A stretch of 64,000 bases of DNA from Cytophagales bacterium. Its GTDB lineage: Bacteria; Bacteroidota; Bacteroidia; Cytophagales; Spirosomataceae. The stretch spans positions 124,001-188,000 of the forward strand of contig RDXN01000033.1 of the NCBI GenBank assembly GCA_004292855.1. The letters run 5' to 3'. The notes under the pieces were generated by a model, which saw only the letters and a list, made by a program, of their open reading frames with translations, did no database searches and had not been told where the DNA came from. Shown here in pieces: positions 50,514 to 59,586 of the stretch (position 1 is its first letter; the number at the start of each line of letters is the position of its first letter). Made by a program: the position numbers and the translations under genes.

Positions 50514-50559
50514 CTGGCTATTGTGGGTACGGCAATGGTAAGCTCACTGGCCTAAACAC

Positions 50560-50594
50560 AAAAAACGCTATCCTTATTTAAAGATAGCGTTTTC
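50560..50594 (-). terminator. Terminator of tRNA-Cys
   Basis: Minus-strand stem aaaacgctatc/gatagcgtttt around an 8-10 base loop with a T-run on the far side. It is directly downstream of the tRNA. Confidence 0.8.
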
Positions 50595-50607
50595 GATGGA
50601 AAATTTG

Positions 50608-50678
50608 AGGTTCCGAGCGGATTCGAACCGCTGTAGCAGCTTTTGCAGAGCTGAGCCTAGCCACTCGGCCACGGAACC
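50608..50678 (-). tRNA. tRNA-Cys (GCA)
   Basis: 71 bases on the minus strand. Acceptor GGTTCCG/CGGAACC, anticodon stem CAGCT/AGCTG with loop CTGCAAA (GCA), T-arm AGCGGTTCGAATCCGCT, discriminator T as expected for Cys. CCA not encoded. Confidence 0.96.
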
Positions 50679-50800
50679 TTTTATGTGTTTCCCGTTGCTT
50701 TTATAAGCGTTGGGAGTGCAAATATAAGTAAAAACTGCACGGATGAAAAGACTCGATTCAAAATTCCTGCCTACGATTTTGTAACTCGCTCAGAAGCAAT

Positions 50801-50853
50801 AAAAAACGGTCAACAAAATTTGCTTTTTGTGAAAGCAAACGTTGTTGACCGTT
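50801..50853 (-). terminator. Terminator of rpsA
   Basis: acggtcaac/gttgaccgt outer stem and tttgcttt/aaagcaaa inner stem, 22 bp after the rpsA stop on the minus strand, followed by a T-run (plus-strand a6 at 50801). Confidence 0.8.
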
Positions 50854-50874
50854 CAGATTTTAGCTTGAAGCGGC

Positions 50875-52656
50875 CTAGTTCTTGCCTTCCATCTGCTCTT
50901 TCAGGGCAGCAAGGGCATCGAGGTCACCCAGGGTGGCACCACGCTCAGGCTGCGATGAAGTCGAAGCAGAAGGCTTGTTGCCAGCTTTTGGCTTTGGCTG
51001 CTTCGGTTCGTCTTTCTCCTGCCATGTGCGCGTGTGCGACAACATGATCCGCTTTTCGTCTTTCGAGAACTCTGTTACTTTGAAGTCGAGCGACTCGCCT
51101 ACTTCGCCAGCCGTGCCGTCTTCTTTGCCCAGGTTGCGCAGGGTTGAGAAGCCTTCGATGCCGTAGGGCAGTTCGAGCGTGGCCAGTTTTTCGTTCTTGC
51201 TCAGGATCGTGCAACGGTGTACTGAACCAAGCGCGAACACGTCTTCGAACGTATCCCAAGGGTTCTCTTCCAGTTGCTTGTGGCCCAAAGCCAAACGACG
51301 GTTGTCGACGTCGAGTTCGAGTACAACAACCTCCAGATCTTCACCAACTTTGATGAAATCCGATGGGTGTTTTACCTTCTTCGTCCACGACAAGTCCGAT
51401 ACGTGTACCAGACCGTCGATACCCTCTTCGAGTTCGAGGAACAAACCGAAGTTAGTCAGGTTGCGAACTACACCTTTGTGGCGTGTACCTACGGCGTACT
51501 TCTCGCGAAGCTCGGGGCGCGTCCAGGGGTCTTCGGTCAATTGCTTGATACCCAGTGACATCTTCCGCTCGTTGCGATCCAGCGTCAGCACAACGGCTTC
51601 TACGATATCGCCTACTTTGAGGAATTCCTGTGGGTTACGCAGGTGCTGCGACCACGACATTTCTGATACGTGGATCAGACCCTCTACGCCCGGCATGATT
51701 TCGAGGAATGCACCGTAGTCGGCTACGTTCACGATCTTGCCTTTCACGCGTGAGCCAACCTGAATCTCGGCTACGAGCGCGTCCCAGGGGTGAGCCTGCA
51801 ACTGCTTCATACCGAGGGAGATCCGCTTCTTGTCTTCGTCGAAGTCGAGTACGACCACGTTCACCCGGTCGTCCAACTTGAGGACTTCCGATGGGTGGTT
51901 GATACGGCCCCACGAAATATCGGTGATGTGCAACAGACCATCGACACCGCCGAGGTCGATAAACACACCGAAATTGGTCATGTTCTTGATAACACCTTCC
52001 AATACCTGACCCTTCTGGAGGTTGTTCAGGATTTGGGCGCGTTGTGCTTCAAGGTCTTTCTCGATCAGAACCTTGTGCGAAACCACCACGTTGTCGTTCG
52101 CATAGTTGATCTTCACGACCTTCACCTCCATTTTCTTGCCTACGAAAATGTCGAAGTCGCGGATCGGCTTCACGTCGATCTGCGAACCAGGCAAGAATGC
52201 TTCAATGCTGAAAATATCAACGATCAGACCACCCTTCGTCCGGCGTTTCACGAAGCCGTCGATCACGAGGTCTTCGTCGAGTGCCTTCTGAATTTTCTGC
52301 CAAGCCGTAATGACTTTGGCTTTCTTACGCGACAGAACCAGTTGGCCGTTGGGGTCTTCCTGATTTTCTACGTAAACTTCTACTTCATCACCCATCTTCA
52401 GATCGGGCAGATCCCGGAATTCTGAGGCAGGTACCAACCCGTCCGACTTAAATCCGATGTTCAGGATGATCTCGCGGTCGGTAATACCTACCACGGTTCC
52501 TGTAACAACTTCCTTCTCATTCACCTGCGACAGTGTGTCGCCGTAGAGTTGTTCCATCCGGTTGCGTTCTTCAACCGAATACCCACTACCGAACCCTTTG
52601 TTGTCTGCCAGATCCCAATCAAATGCAGGCAGTTCGCGTTGCTGCGTTTTGCTCAT
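50875..52656 (-). CDS. rpsA: 30S ribosomal protein S1
   Basis: 593 residues with six S1 OB-fold motifs starting near residues 47, 133, 217, 302, 389 and 474; typical cores are GVIKNMTNFGVFIDLGGVDG and GKIVNVADYGAFLEIMPGVE. Motifs 3-6 carry the RNA-binding pattern; 1 and 2 are the ribosome-docking type. A basic Lys/Pro tail (KQPKPKAGNKPSAS) follows. S1 helps mRNA binding, which matters in a phylum that rarely uses Shine-Dalgarno pairing. It has a TATCTTTG promoter and a double-stem terminator, so it is monocistronic. Confidence 0.97.
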   Translation of the reverse strand: MSKTQQRELPAFDWDLADNKGFGSGYSVEERNRMEQLYGDTLSQVNEKEVVTGTVVGITDREIILNIGFKSDGLVPASEFRDLPDLKMGDEVEVYVENQEDPNGQLVLSRKKAKVITAWQKIQKALDEDLVIDGFVKRRTKGGLIVDIFSIEAFLPGSQIDVKPIRDFDIFVGKKMEVKVVKINYANDNVVVSHKVLIEKDLEAQRAQILNNLQKGQVLEGVIKNMTNFGVFIDLGGVDGLLHITDISWGRINHPSEVLKLDDRVNVVVLDFDEDKKRISLGMKQLQAHPWDALVAEIQVGSRVKGKIVNVADYGAFLEIMPGVEGLIHVSEMSWSQHLRNPQEFLKVGDIVEAVVLTLDRNERKMSLGIKQLTEDPWTRPELREKYAVGTRHKGVVRNLTNFGLFLELEEGIDGLVHVSDLSWTKKVKHPSDFIKVGEDLEVVVLELDVDNRRLALGHKQLEENPWDTFEDVFALGSVHRCTILSKNEKLATLELPYGIEGFSTLRNLGKEDGTAGEVGESLDFKVTEFSKDEKRIMLSHTRTWQEKDEPKQPKPKAGNKPSASTSSQPERGATLGDLDALAALKEQMEGKN

Positions 52657-52751
52657 AAAAATTTAGTTGCTTGACCCTCTTCACTACGTCGATCCGTGGG
52701 CCAAATGGCGGACCGACTTTTGGTTTGACAAAAGTTTTTGAAAATGAGGTG

Positions 52752-52759
52752 CAAAGATA
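52752..52759 (-). promoter_or_regulatory. -7 element TATCTTTG for rpsA
   Basis: Perfect TAnnTTTG on the minus strand, 96 bp upstream of the rpsA ATG. A TTG box is 15 bp further upstream. Confidence 0.6.
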
Positions 52760-52774
52760 CGGATTATCGCGTAA

Positions 52775-52812
52775 CAAAAAAGCCCGCCGGGTTGATTCCG
52801 GTGGGCTTTTCT
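52775..52812 (-). terminator. Terminator between the HNH gene and rpsA
   Basis: aaaagcccgccggg / ccggtgggctttt around ttgatt, with T-runs on both sides, so it can act in either direction. The 100 bp between it and the HNH stop hold short inverted ggccttacggcc- and gccggttagtaaccggc-type palindromes. Confidence 0.8.
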
Positions 52813-52914
52813 TGTATTGCGTGAGTTAATAACCCGCGTGGCCGTGAGGCCAATCGGGAGCATTCATAAAGCTGTTGGCCTTACGGCCTGTGCCGGTTAG
52901 TAACCGGCACTACC

Positions 52915-53433
52915 TCAATCATACACCCGCTCGCGCTTGGTGCTCAGGAATGGCATCCAGCTATCATCGACGGAGCCGGAAAAATCGCGTAGAAACACCA
53001 GGAACGAGGGCTTGTAGGGCCGTTGTTTCAGTTTCATCTCGGCTTCTTCGGGGGTGTAGTCGCCTTTACGGGAGTTGCAGCGTTTGCACGCCGTGGCGAG
53101 GTTGTCCCAGTGGGTTTTGCCGCCCCGCGACTTTGGCATAACGTGGTCGAGGGTGAGGTCTTCGTGGGTGCCGCAGTATTGGCACTTGTGTCCGTCGCGC
53201 TTGAATATATTCTGACGGGTTAACATGACGCCTTTGTAGGGCAGATTAATGTACCGATGGAGCCGGATAACAGTTGGCATGGCATACTCGGCCCGCACGG
53301 TGTGGAGCTTGTACAAGTCAGATTCGGCGACGAGTTCGGCTTTGTTTAAGTAGACGAGCAAAAATGCCTTTGGAACGGAACAGATGCTCAATGCACTATA
53401 ATCCTGGTTTAAGATTAATACTTTCCTGCCCAT
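52915..53433 (-). CDS. HNH endonuclease
   Basis: 172 residues from the Met at 53433 (MGRKVLILNQDYSALSICSV). The HNH core shows CQYCG (Cys84, Cys87), DLTLDHVMPKSRGG (Asp96-His97), HWDNLATACKRCN (Asn111, Cys116, Cys119), so both zinc Cys pairs and the catalytic His-Asn are present. Single-domain HNH proteins of this length are widespread in Bacteroidota as single-copy core genes, so a DNA-repair role is more likely than phage or restriction. A longer in-frame extension to 53970 runs antisense-like into the next gene and is rejected. Confidence 0.9.
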   Translation of the reverse strand: MGRKVLILNQDYSALSICSVPKAFLLVYLNKAELVAESDLYKLHTVRAEYAMPTVIRLHRYINLPYKGVMLTRQNIFKRDGHKCQYCGTHEDLTLDHVMPKSRGGKTHWDNLATACKRCNSRKGDYTPEEAEMKLKQRPYKPSFLVFLRDFSGSVDDSWMPFLSTKRERVYD

Positions 53434-53525
53434 GTTCGGTTGTATCTCCTCTGTTTCGTAGCAATTTACGTAGTTATCCACATTCGCGCAAGCGGGCAGG
53501 CGCGTTAAATTATTTTGTTGATGGA

Positions 53526-54695
53526 TTAGATTCGGATAAACAGCTTCTTGCGGTACATCCAGCGGAGGATAAGCCAGTAGATGAGGAGGACGACTCCACC
53601 AATTAGTAACGGCTCGTATGCCTCGCCAAACACCCGGAATGGACTTGCGCCGAGGTGCGTGTACAATGAACTTTTGACAAACGATTCGATCAGGTGGGCG
53701 ATGCAGTAAGCCGCAATGGAGTTCGTGCCGATCACGACGAGGAAGTAAGCCGCCCGGTGGTATTGCCGCACATCGACCAGATAATAAAATAAGGCTAACA
53801 ACCCGAAACAGCAGCCCCCGCTGAACAACACCCACGCGGGTGTCCAGATGCGCTTGACCACCGGACACAGCCCGATAACCTGCGCCAGCCAGCCCAACGC
53901 GATGCCCGCAACGGCAGCTATCAGAAACCGGCGTAGTCGCTCCGAAACGGTCAGGTTGCTGCGGAGCCATTGACCGGCAAACAAGCCCAAAATCATGGTG
54001 GCCAACGTAGGAACGAAACTAAGCGTAGCATAGCCGCCCCCGTTGAACAGAAACGGTTTTTCGCGCGGGAACAGGTTCAAAAACCACGTATCGAACGCCC
54101 AGGCGAGGTTGCTGTTTTTGTTGAAATGAGCTATCAGGCCCGTGGCGTGGTGGGGCCAATCGGGCGGGACGCCAACGGCCTCGTACGAAAACCCCGGACC
54201 GGGGAGCGGATGCAGCACAAACGCCAGCCAGTAACCTATGACCAGCAGCCCAAACGCAAACCATTGAATGCGGGGCCGGGCAGAGCCGAGGGCAAACAGA
54301 AACGGGTAGCCCAAGCCAATCTGACTAAGCGTGTCCTCGAAAGTAAAATACGTTTGCGGACGGTCGATGGAACGCAGGAAAACGCCCAGCAGAATCAGAA
54401 TCAGCGACCGACGCAGGGCGTGTCCCCATTGCTGAGTGGGTGTTTGGCCGAGTTGCTGCCGACTCGCCAGCGAATAGGGGAGAGCCACACCCACCAGAAA
54501 CGAAAATGAGGGTTGAATGAGGTCATGGAGGGAGCAGCCCGTCCAGGCCACATGGTCCTGATGAAATGCCAGAAACGCCCATGCCGCACTGTCGGGCAGG
54601 GATTCGTGGACCCGGTGAAACCGCAGCACTTCGGCCATCATCAGGAGCATCACAAACCCCCGGTACGCGTCGAGCGATTGCAGGCGGCTGTTCAT
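53526..54695 (-). CDS. DUF5009 / HGSNAT-like membrane acyltransferase
   Basis: 389 residues, about ten TM helices. It begins [20 protein letters not shown], the SLDxxRG opening typical of COG4299 (heparan-alpha-glucosaminide N-acetyltransferase-like) proteins. A conserved His region [20 protein letters not shown] and [18 protein letters not shown] follow. The family transfers acyl groups across the membrane to sugars; the acceptor is unknown here. It starts 4 bp after the uxaB stop, so the genes form an operon with a sugar-acid pathway. Confidence 0.87.
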   Translation of the reverse strand: MNSRLQSLDAYRGFVMLLMMAEVLRFHRVHESLPDSAAWAFLAFHQDHVAWTGCSLHDLIQPSFSFLVGVALPYSLASRQQLGQTPTQQWGHALRRSLILILLGVFLRSIDRPQTYFTFEDTLSQIGLGYPFLFALGSARPRIQWFAFGLLVIGYWLAFVLHPLPGPGFSYEAVGVPPDWPHHATGLIAHFNKNSNLAWAFDTWFLNLFPREKPFLFNGGGYATLSFVPTLATMILGLFAGQWLRSNLTVSERLRRFLIAAVAGIALGWLAQVIGLCPVVKRIWTPAWVLFSGGCCFGLLALFYYLVDVRQYHRAAYFLVVIGTNSIAAYCIAHLIESFVKSSLYTHLGASPFRVFGEAYEPLLIGGVVLLIYWLILRWMYRKKLFIRI

Positions 54696-54699
54696 GGCA

Positions 54700-56205
54700 T
54701 CAGCTTAAAACGGCTCGTAACGTGGTCTCTACGCCTTCATTCAGCATCTGATACAGCCGTTGCCCGACCGTTTCGGCAAAGCCAGGTAACTCGGTCAGGT
54801 CGGTTTGCCAGAGAGCCTGATCGGCCAGAACGGTGTTTACGAACGCTTGCACAGAATTTAGGTTAGCCGTGCTGACGCCCTGCCAACGCTCGTGGAAGAG
54901 GGCCGCTGTATCGTCGCGAAGGGGGTAGGTGAGTATGCCTCCACCGACCGATGCCTCGCCCACGTAGCCCTCGTCGGTTTTGGTCACCGGTTTCATGAAA
55001 CGCAGGTAACCCGCAAATCCAGTGGACATCAGAGGTGGCACCGCGTTGAATTTTTTGTAATACCGCTGAATTGTTTTCACGTTGCGGGCCTGCATCTTGG
55101 CCGTTTGGTGAACCGTAATGTTCAGCAGAAAATGCTCAATATAGGGGTTTCGGAATCGTTCGAGCACGTCGAGCGCAAACGCCCGGACAGCCTCGGTGTC
55201 GGTTCCATCGACCAGACCGGGGGGAACCGTCGGTACAATTTCGTCGAGCATGAGTCGCTCAATGAACTTGGCTGAGAGTGGATTCTGCGTGTTTTCGTAG
55301 ACGGTTTCGTTGCCCAGCAGGTAGCAAGCCGGCACGGTGAAGGAGTGCGTGCCGTTAAGAACGCGTAGCTTACGTTCGCGGTAGAACGTAATGTCTTCGT
55401 CGATGATTATACCGGGGTTCACCTGTGCAAACGACAATACGTCGCGCACCCGGTCGTCGCCCTCGATGGCCCAGAGGTTGTAGGGTTCGGCTACGGTGAG
55501 CAGGGCATCGTCGTAGCCGAGTTTTTGGGCCAGTTGGTCGCGGGTTTCGGCGTCGGGGAGGCCCGGCACGATTCTGTCTACCAGCGAGTTACAGAACCGG
55601 ACGTGAAACTTGAGCCATTTAGAAAACAGCTTGCCGAGTTCGTTGTACCGGGCCAGCTTCTCCACCATTTCGCGGAGTTTCAGGCCATTATCGGTAACGA
55701 GTTCGGTAGGAATAACCACCAGCCCCCGGTTACGGGAGCCACCCACGTCTTTGAATCGCTCGTATAAAAAGGCCGTCAGCTTGCCCGGAAACGAACGTGG
55801 GGGCGTGTTGAAAATACTCTCCTCGACGTACGTCAACCCCACTTCGGTGGTGTTCGATATTATGACCTGTAGGCTGGGGCTTTTAGCCAGCCGCAACACA
55901 TCGCTCCAATTCGACTGCGCCGACAACACCCGACTGATGGCCGACACGGTGGTCAGTTGCTCAACGGGTTCACCTCGCTGCATCCCCCGCACCGCTACGG
56001 TGTAGAGATTGTCCTGCTCTACAAAGGCGTCGGTGGTGCCATCGGTCGATTTAACGACGACGATAGAACCGTTAAAAATGCCTTGTTTATTGGCATTGTC
56101 GATGTAAACGTCGGGTAATCCACGCAACAAAACACCCGTTCCAAACTGCAACACGCGTTCGGGATACGTTTCGGCTTTGTGGGTAGAGCGATTCAGAGTG
56201 GGCAT
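54700..56205 (-). CDS. uxaB: Tagaturonate reductase (altronate oxidoreductase)
   Basis: 501 residues from the Met at 56205 ([20 protein letters not shown]). Mannitol dehydrogenase superfamily: N-terminal NAD-binding [21 protein letters not shown]-terminal catalytic helix with [19 protein letters not shown], including the K/N/H active-site residues. The enzyme reduces D-tagaturonate to D-altronate in galacturonate degradation. The exuT-like transporter gene is immediately upstream. Other steps (uxaA, uxaC, kdgK) are not in the window. Position in an operon with DUF5009. Confidence 0.88.
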   Translation of the reverse strand: MPTLNRSTHKAETYPERVLQFGTGVLLRGLPDVYIDNANKQGIFNGSIVVVKSTDGTTDAFVEQDNLYTVAVRGMQRGEPVEQLTTVSAISRVLSAQSNWSDVLRLAKSPSLQVIISNTTEVGLTYVEESIFNTPPRSFPGKLTAFLYERFKDVGGSRNRGLVVIPTELVTDNGLKLREMVEKLARYNELGKLFSKWLKFHVRFCNSLVDRIVPGLPDAETRDQLAQKLGYDDALLTVAEPYNLWAIEGDDRVRDVLSFAQVNPGIIIDEDITFYRERKLRVLNGTHSFTVPACYLLGNETVYENTQNPLSAKFIERLMLDEIVPTVPPGLVDGTDTEAVRAFALDVLERFRNPYIEHFLLNITVHQTAKMQARNVKTIQRYYKKFNAVPPLMSTGFAGYLRFMKPVTKTDEGYVGEASVGGGILTYPLRDDTAALFHERWQGVSTANLNSVQAFVNTVLADQALWQTDLTELPGFAETVGQRLYQMLNEGVETTLRAVLS

Positions 56206-56220
56206 AACTTTGTTAATGTG

Positions 56221-56312
56221 TAATGATGAATGCGTAATGCGTAACAATGAACTGGCAATCTGTTTGATAAAGCGGCCCTACGTTGATATTACGCATTACG
56301 CATCCATCATTA
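56221..56312. repeat. 24-bp inverted repeat between exuT-like gene and uxaB
   Basis: taatgatgaatgcgtaatgc plus gtaa (56221-56244) and its complement at 56289-56312 with one mismatch, centre 44 bases. It separates exuT-like and uxaB by a possible hairpin. Confidence 0.88.
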
Positions 56313-56322
56313 CGTATTTGAC

Positions 56323-57660
56323 TTAAACACGTACTTCCTCAATCTCTTCGGCGGGTACAGGTTCGAGTTTGGGCAAAATTAGGTGAATAATGGCAAGTGC
56401 CAGCAAATACGAGCAACTGGCTATGACAAACAGGGGAAGATAGCCAAAGTTGGTGATAATCCGGCCCGACCAGTAGGCCAGCAGGATGCCCCCAACGGCC
56501 CCGAACATACCCCCAATACCCGTTACAGAGGCCACCGCCGAGCGCGGAAACAGGTCCGACGCGAAGGTGTACATGTTGGCCGACCACCCCTGATGAGCCG
56601 CCGTTGCGAGCGAAATCAGCCCGATGGCAATGGTCAGGCTACTCGTTTGGGCCGCCGTAAAGATGGGCACCACACACAGTGCGCAAATGAGCATAGTGGT
56701 CTTGCGGGCGCGGTTGGCCGACCAGCCCCGGTGCATGAGTTGGGTGGTGAGCCAGCCGAAAAACACACTGCCCGCGTCGGACACGACGTAGATAATCAGG
56801 AACGGAATACCGAACGATTTGAGGTCGAGCTTCCGGTCGAGGGCTTCGTTGGAGTTGAAAAAGTCGGGGAGCCAGCTCATGTAAAACCACCAGATCGGGT
56901 CGGACAGGAACTTGCCGATGGCAAAGGCCCACGTTTGTTTGAAGCCCAGCAGTTTACCCCATGAGACTTTGAGAGCTGTTGTATCGCCAGAATCGCTTTG
57001 GATGTAAGCCAGCTCATCGTGCGAGACTTTACGGTTCGTGCGCGGACTTGAGTAGGTAAACCACCAAAACACAAACAGGCCAAACCCCAAAATGCCCGTG
57101 ATAAAAAACGAACTGCGCCAACCGTAATGCGTAATCAAATACGGCACCAGTAAGGCCGTGAGAATGATCCCGACGTTGGTGCCTGCGTTGAACAATCCAC
57201 TGGCAAACGACCGTTCGCGACGCGGGAACCACTCCGCAACGGTCTTTACTGCCGATGGGAAGTTGGCCGATTCGCCAAAGCCGAGCAGAGCACGCGCCAT
57301 CTTGAGGGTTGTCATGGACCCTACAAAACTGGTGGCGACCCCGGCAACGCTCCAGATCAGAATACCCAGTGAGAAGCCTCGCTTCGTCCCGATTTTGTCG
57401 ATCAGCCAGCCAATAAACAGAAACCCCAGCGCATAGGCGAGCTTAAAAGCCGCATCAACCTCACCGTAATCAACTTTAAATCGGTCGATGGCTTCGGGCG
57501 TCAGCGCATCGGCGGGTCCAAGACCGAGCATGTCCTTGCGGAACAACTCGTCGGTCATGGTGAACGAAAGTACCTGACGGTCAATATAGTTGATAGTGGT
57601 GGCAATAAACAGCAGCGTAACAATACGCCAGCGGTAATTCCCAGAAGGGGCTATCTGCAT
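56323..57660 (-). CDS. exuT: Hexuronate-type MFS transporter
   Basis: 445 residues from the Met at 57660 (MQIAPSGNYRWRIVTLLFIA). Twelve TM helices. It opens ATTINYIDRQVLSFTMTDEL, the NYxDR signature of the ExuT/anion:cation symporter family. GFLFIGWLIDKIGTKRGFSL is the MFS loop 2-3 motif. RALLGFGESANFPSAVKTVA and EWFPRRERSFASGLFNAGTN are typical of hexuronate and related sugar-acid carriers. Together with uxaB it indicates galacturonate (pectin-derived) uptake and use; other acids cannot be excluded. Gene symbol is assigned by family. Confidence 0.86.
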   Translation of the reverse strand: MQIAPSGNYRWRIVTLLFIATTINYIDRQVLSFTMTDELFRKDMLGLGPADALTPEAIDRFKVDYGEVDAAFKLAYALGFLFIGWLIDKIGTKRGFSLGILIWSVAGVATSFVGSMTTLKMARALLGFGESANFPSAVKTVAEWFPRRERSFASGLFNAGTNVGIILTALLVPYLITHYGWRSSFFITGILGFGLFVFWWFTYSSPRTNRKVSHDELAYIQSDSGDTTALKVSWGKLLGFKQTWAFAIGKFLSDPIWWFYMSWLPDFFNSNEALDRKLDLKSFGIPFLIIYVVSDAGSVFFGWLTTQLMHRGWSANRARKTTMLICALCVVPIFTAAQTSSLTIAIGLISLATAAHQGWSANMYTFASDLFPRSAVASVTGIGGMFGAVGGILLAYWSGRIITNFGYLPLFVIASCSYLLALAIIHLILPKLEPVPAEEIEEVRV

Positions 57661-57723
57661 GTGGGTCGTTCGGGGGTAGTAACCCCAAAAGACGCAAAAT
57701 AGGAGGAATTTACCGATTACACC

Positions 57724-57791
57724 GTAGGGGCAGACCCATGTGTCTGCCCTGATGGTCAATAGTTAGGGCAGACACATGGGGCTGCCCCTAC
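57724..57791. repeat. 27-bp inverted repeat overlapping a stop codon
   Basis: gtaggggcagacccatgtgt and onward (57724-57750) and its complement at 57765-57791 differ at one position; centre 14 bases. The right arm contains the TAG (57788-57790) of the saccharopine-dehydrogenase-like gene. This GTAGGGGCAG-type palindrome is a known kind of dispersed repeat. Confidence 0.9.
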
Positions 57792-58876
57792 ATGATTACG
57801 CCCTGCGGTTTGTGCGCTGCCTCGTATAGCGAGCCGTTGAGGGTGCTGAGGAATGCGCCGAGCGGAATGTCTTCCTGCTTGAGAAAGCCTTGTTGGGGGA
57901 GTTGGCCGTCGGATACCATCTCGACTACGGCCGCTACGGAGGCCGCCGTGGTCCACGAGATGGCCCGCCAACGTTGCCCGTCGAGGGTGAGCGGGTAATA
58001 GGCGTGGCTGAACTCTTCGCGTTTGAGCGACCCGTCTTTCCAGCCTTCCACTACGGCGTAAACGTACACCACGTCGTCCTGCACGGGGGGCTTGGCTTCG
58101 GTCAGGATTTTCTCGGTAAGGGCGCGGTCCTCCTTCATAATCAATTCATACAACAAAAAGCGCATCAGGCGGCAGTGGCCGGGGTAACGCATGGTTTTGT
58201 AGTTGAGCGTGTCGACCTGACCGGCGTATGTTTCGCACATGGTGCCGAGGCCCCCGGAAGTCGAAAATGCCTCCATCTCCATGCCGTTGAAGTTAATGAC
58301 TTCCAGACCTTCGAGTGCGGGCACCCACTTCTTCACGCCGTTGTGGATCACCTCACAATCGTTGATATATTCGTTGATGACACCAGCGGGCGACCACGTG
58401 AACGAATAACCCAGTAAGCCATTGGGGTTCTGCGGCAGGGCACCCACCCGCAACTCAATGTCGCGGAGTCGGTCGAAGCGGTGGGCCAAATCGGCCCCCA
58501 CGATGCCGATATAACCGGGAGCCAGGCCACACTGCGGGGCCATCACCGCCGACCCGGTTTGGGCCATCTCGCGGATGGCGTTGGTGGTGGGTACGTCTTC
58601 GGTCAGGTCAAAATAATGCACACCGAGTTGGTGGGCGGCCTGCGCAATGGGCAGGTTGAGCGAGTAGGGCAGGCACGACACCACGGCGTCGAAGCCCTGC
58701 AAGACCTTGCCGAACGCGTCGGCATCGGTAATGTCGGTTTGGAGAGTAGGGAAAGGAAGGTTAGGGTAAGCGGGCTGTTGCTTGTCGAGGCCGGTTACGC
58801 TAAACTTGCGGGCCAGAAGTACGCCCACGAGCGAGCCTACTTTGCCCATACCCACAACGAGTACGTTCTGAATCAT
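57788..58876 (-). CDS. Saccharopine dehydrogenase-like oxidoreductase
   Basis: 362 residues from the Met at 58876 (MIQNVLVVGMGKVGSLVGVL), a Rossmann GxGxxG start; upstream in-frame residues are not supported. Contains DAVVSCLPYSLNLPIAQAAH, VHYFDLTEDV and GLAPGYIGIVGADLA, as in LYS9-type/SDH family proteins, here of the short bacterial class near lysine 6-dehydrogenase. Likely substrate is an amino acid derivative such as lysine. The stop codon is inside a palindromic repeat, so the final residues may have been set by repeat insertion. Divergent from the AT-rich Crp gene. Confidence 0.85.
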   Translation of the reverse strand: MIQNVLVVGMGKVGSLVGVLLARKFSVTGLDKQQPAYPNLPFPTLQTDITDADAFGKVLQGFDAVVSCLPYSLNLPIAQAAHQLGVHYFDLTEDVPTTNAIREMAQTGSAVMAPQCGLAPGYIGIVGADLAHRFDRLRDIELRVGALPQNPNGLLGYSFTWSPAGVINEYINDCEVIHNGVKKWVPALEGLEVINFNGMEMEAFSTSGGLGTMCETYAGQVDTLNYKTMRYPGHCRLMRFLLYELIMKEDRALTEKILTEAKPPVQDDVVYVYAVVEGWKDGSLKREEFSHAYYPLTLDGQRWRAISWTTAASVAAVVEMVSDGQLPQQGFLKQEDIPLGAFLSTLNGSLYEAAHKPQGVIM

Positions 58877-58938
58877 GGTTGTTTGTGATGATGTTGACTT
58901 CTGCAAAATAAGTGAAATAGGTCGAAAGATCGCGCGAT

Positions 58939-59514
58939 ATGACAACGACGGCAGAGTTCTTAAAACAAGTTTTTGATCCTTTTCTCGAATTGGATATTCA
59001 AGTGTGGCAGAATTTCGGGTCACTGGGGGAGGTCAAGCGTTTTTCTAGAGAAACTATTCTGAAAGAAGCAAATACTACTGAGAAGTATATCTCTATACTC
59101 ATTAGCGGGAGCGGAGGTAACTTGATTTGGAATAAAAATAACTTTGTTTGCGTTGACATGGGGTTTGAGAATGATTTTTTGATCGACTTCATGTCATTCT
59201 CGCTACAGAAACCAACACCCATTGAGGTTCGACTTTTTGAAGATTCTACTATTTTTCGCCTTTCACATCAGGCGTTTCAACAAACCTTTGGGCCAGGAAA
59301 CCACGGTGAAAAAATGACCCGACTTGTTACCGAATTTTCGTACATTAATAAACAACAACAGCAGATTGATCTGCTTACCAAAACAGCCAAAGAACGATAC
59401 ATAGAGCTTTTGAATACCAAAAAAAGTATTGAACGAACGCAGTTGAAGTACCTGGCCTCATACCTTGGTATCACTCCACAAAGTTTGAGCAGAATCCGAT
59501 CAGAAAAGATTTAA
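58939..59514 (+). CDS. Crp/Fnr family regulator in an AT-rich island
   Basis: 191 residues: cNMP-binding-like beta roll (VKRFSRETILKEANTTEKYI; SILISGSGGNLIW), then long dimer helix KEKMTRL... and a small HTH with YLASYLGITPQSLSRIRSEK. No Arg-Ser cAMP site. Codon use is AT-richer than the flanking genes (many aaa, att, ttt), which suggests recent transfer. Probably regulates the CPBP gene 72 bp downstream. Confidence 0.83.
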   Translation: MTTTAEFLKQVFDPFLELDIQVWQNFGSLGEVKRFSRETILKEANTTEKYISILISGSGGNLIWNKNNFVCVDMGFENDFLIDFMSFSLQKPTPIEVRLFEDSTIFRLSHQAFQQTFGPGNHGEKMTRLVTEFSYINKQQQQIDLLTKTAKERYIELLNTKKSIERTQLKYLASYLGITPQSLSRIRSEKI

Positions 59515-59553
59515 GACTTACCATTTGATAACTAGTGCTTATCAGGGCACGTC

Positions 59554-59561
59554 TACTTTTG
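59554..59561 (+). promoter_or_regulatory. -7 element TACTTTTG for the CPBP gene
   Basis: TAnnTTTG match, 26 bp upstream of the ATG at 59587. TTTG at 59524-59527 is 26 bases upstream, longer than usual for a -33 box. Confidence 0.5.
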
Positions 59562-59586
59562 CATCGTTCATCACTTGTTAAACAAC

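Noticed and set aside
53434-53970. N-terminal extension of the HNH protein
   Set aside because: It runs through the gap and into the DUF5009 gene in another frame, and is Arg/Pro/Cys-rich without family similarity. The MGRKV start is typical.
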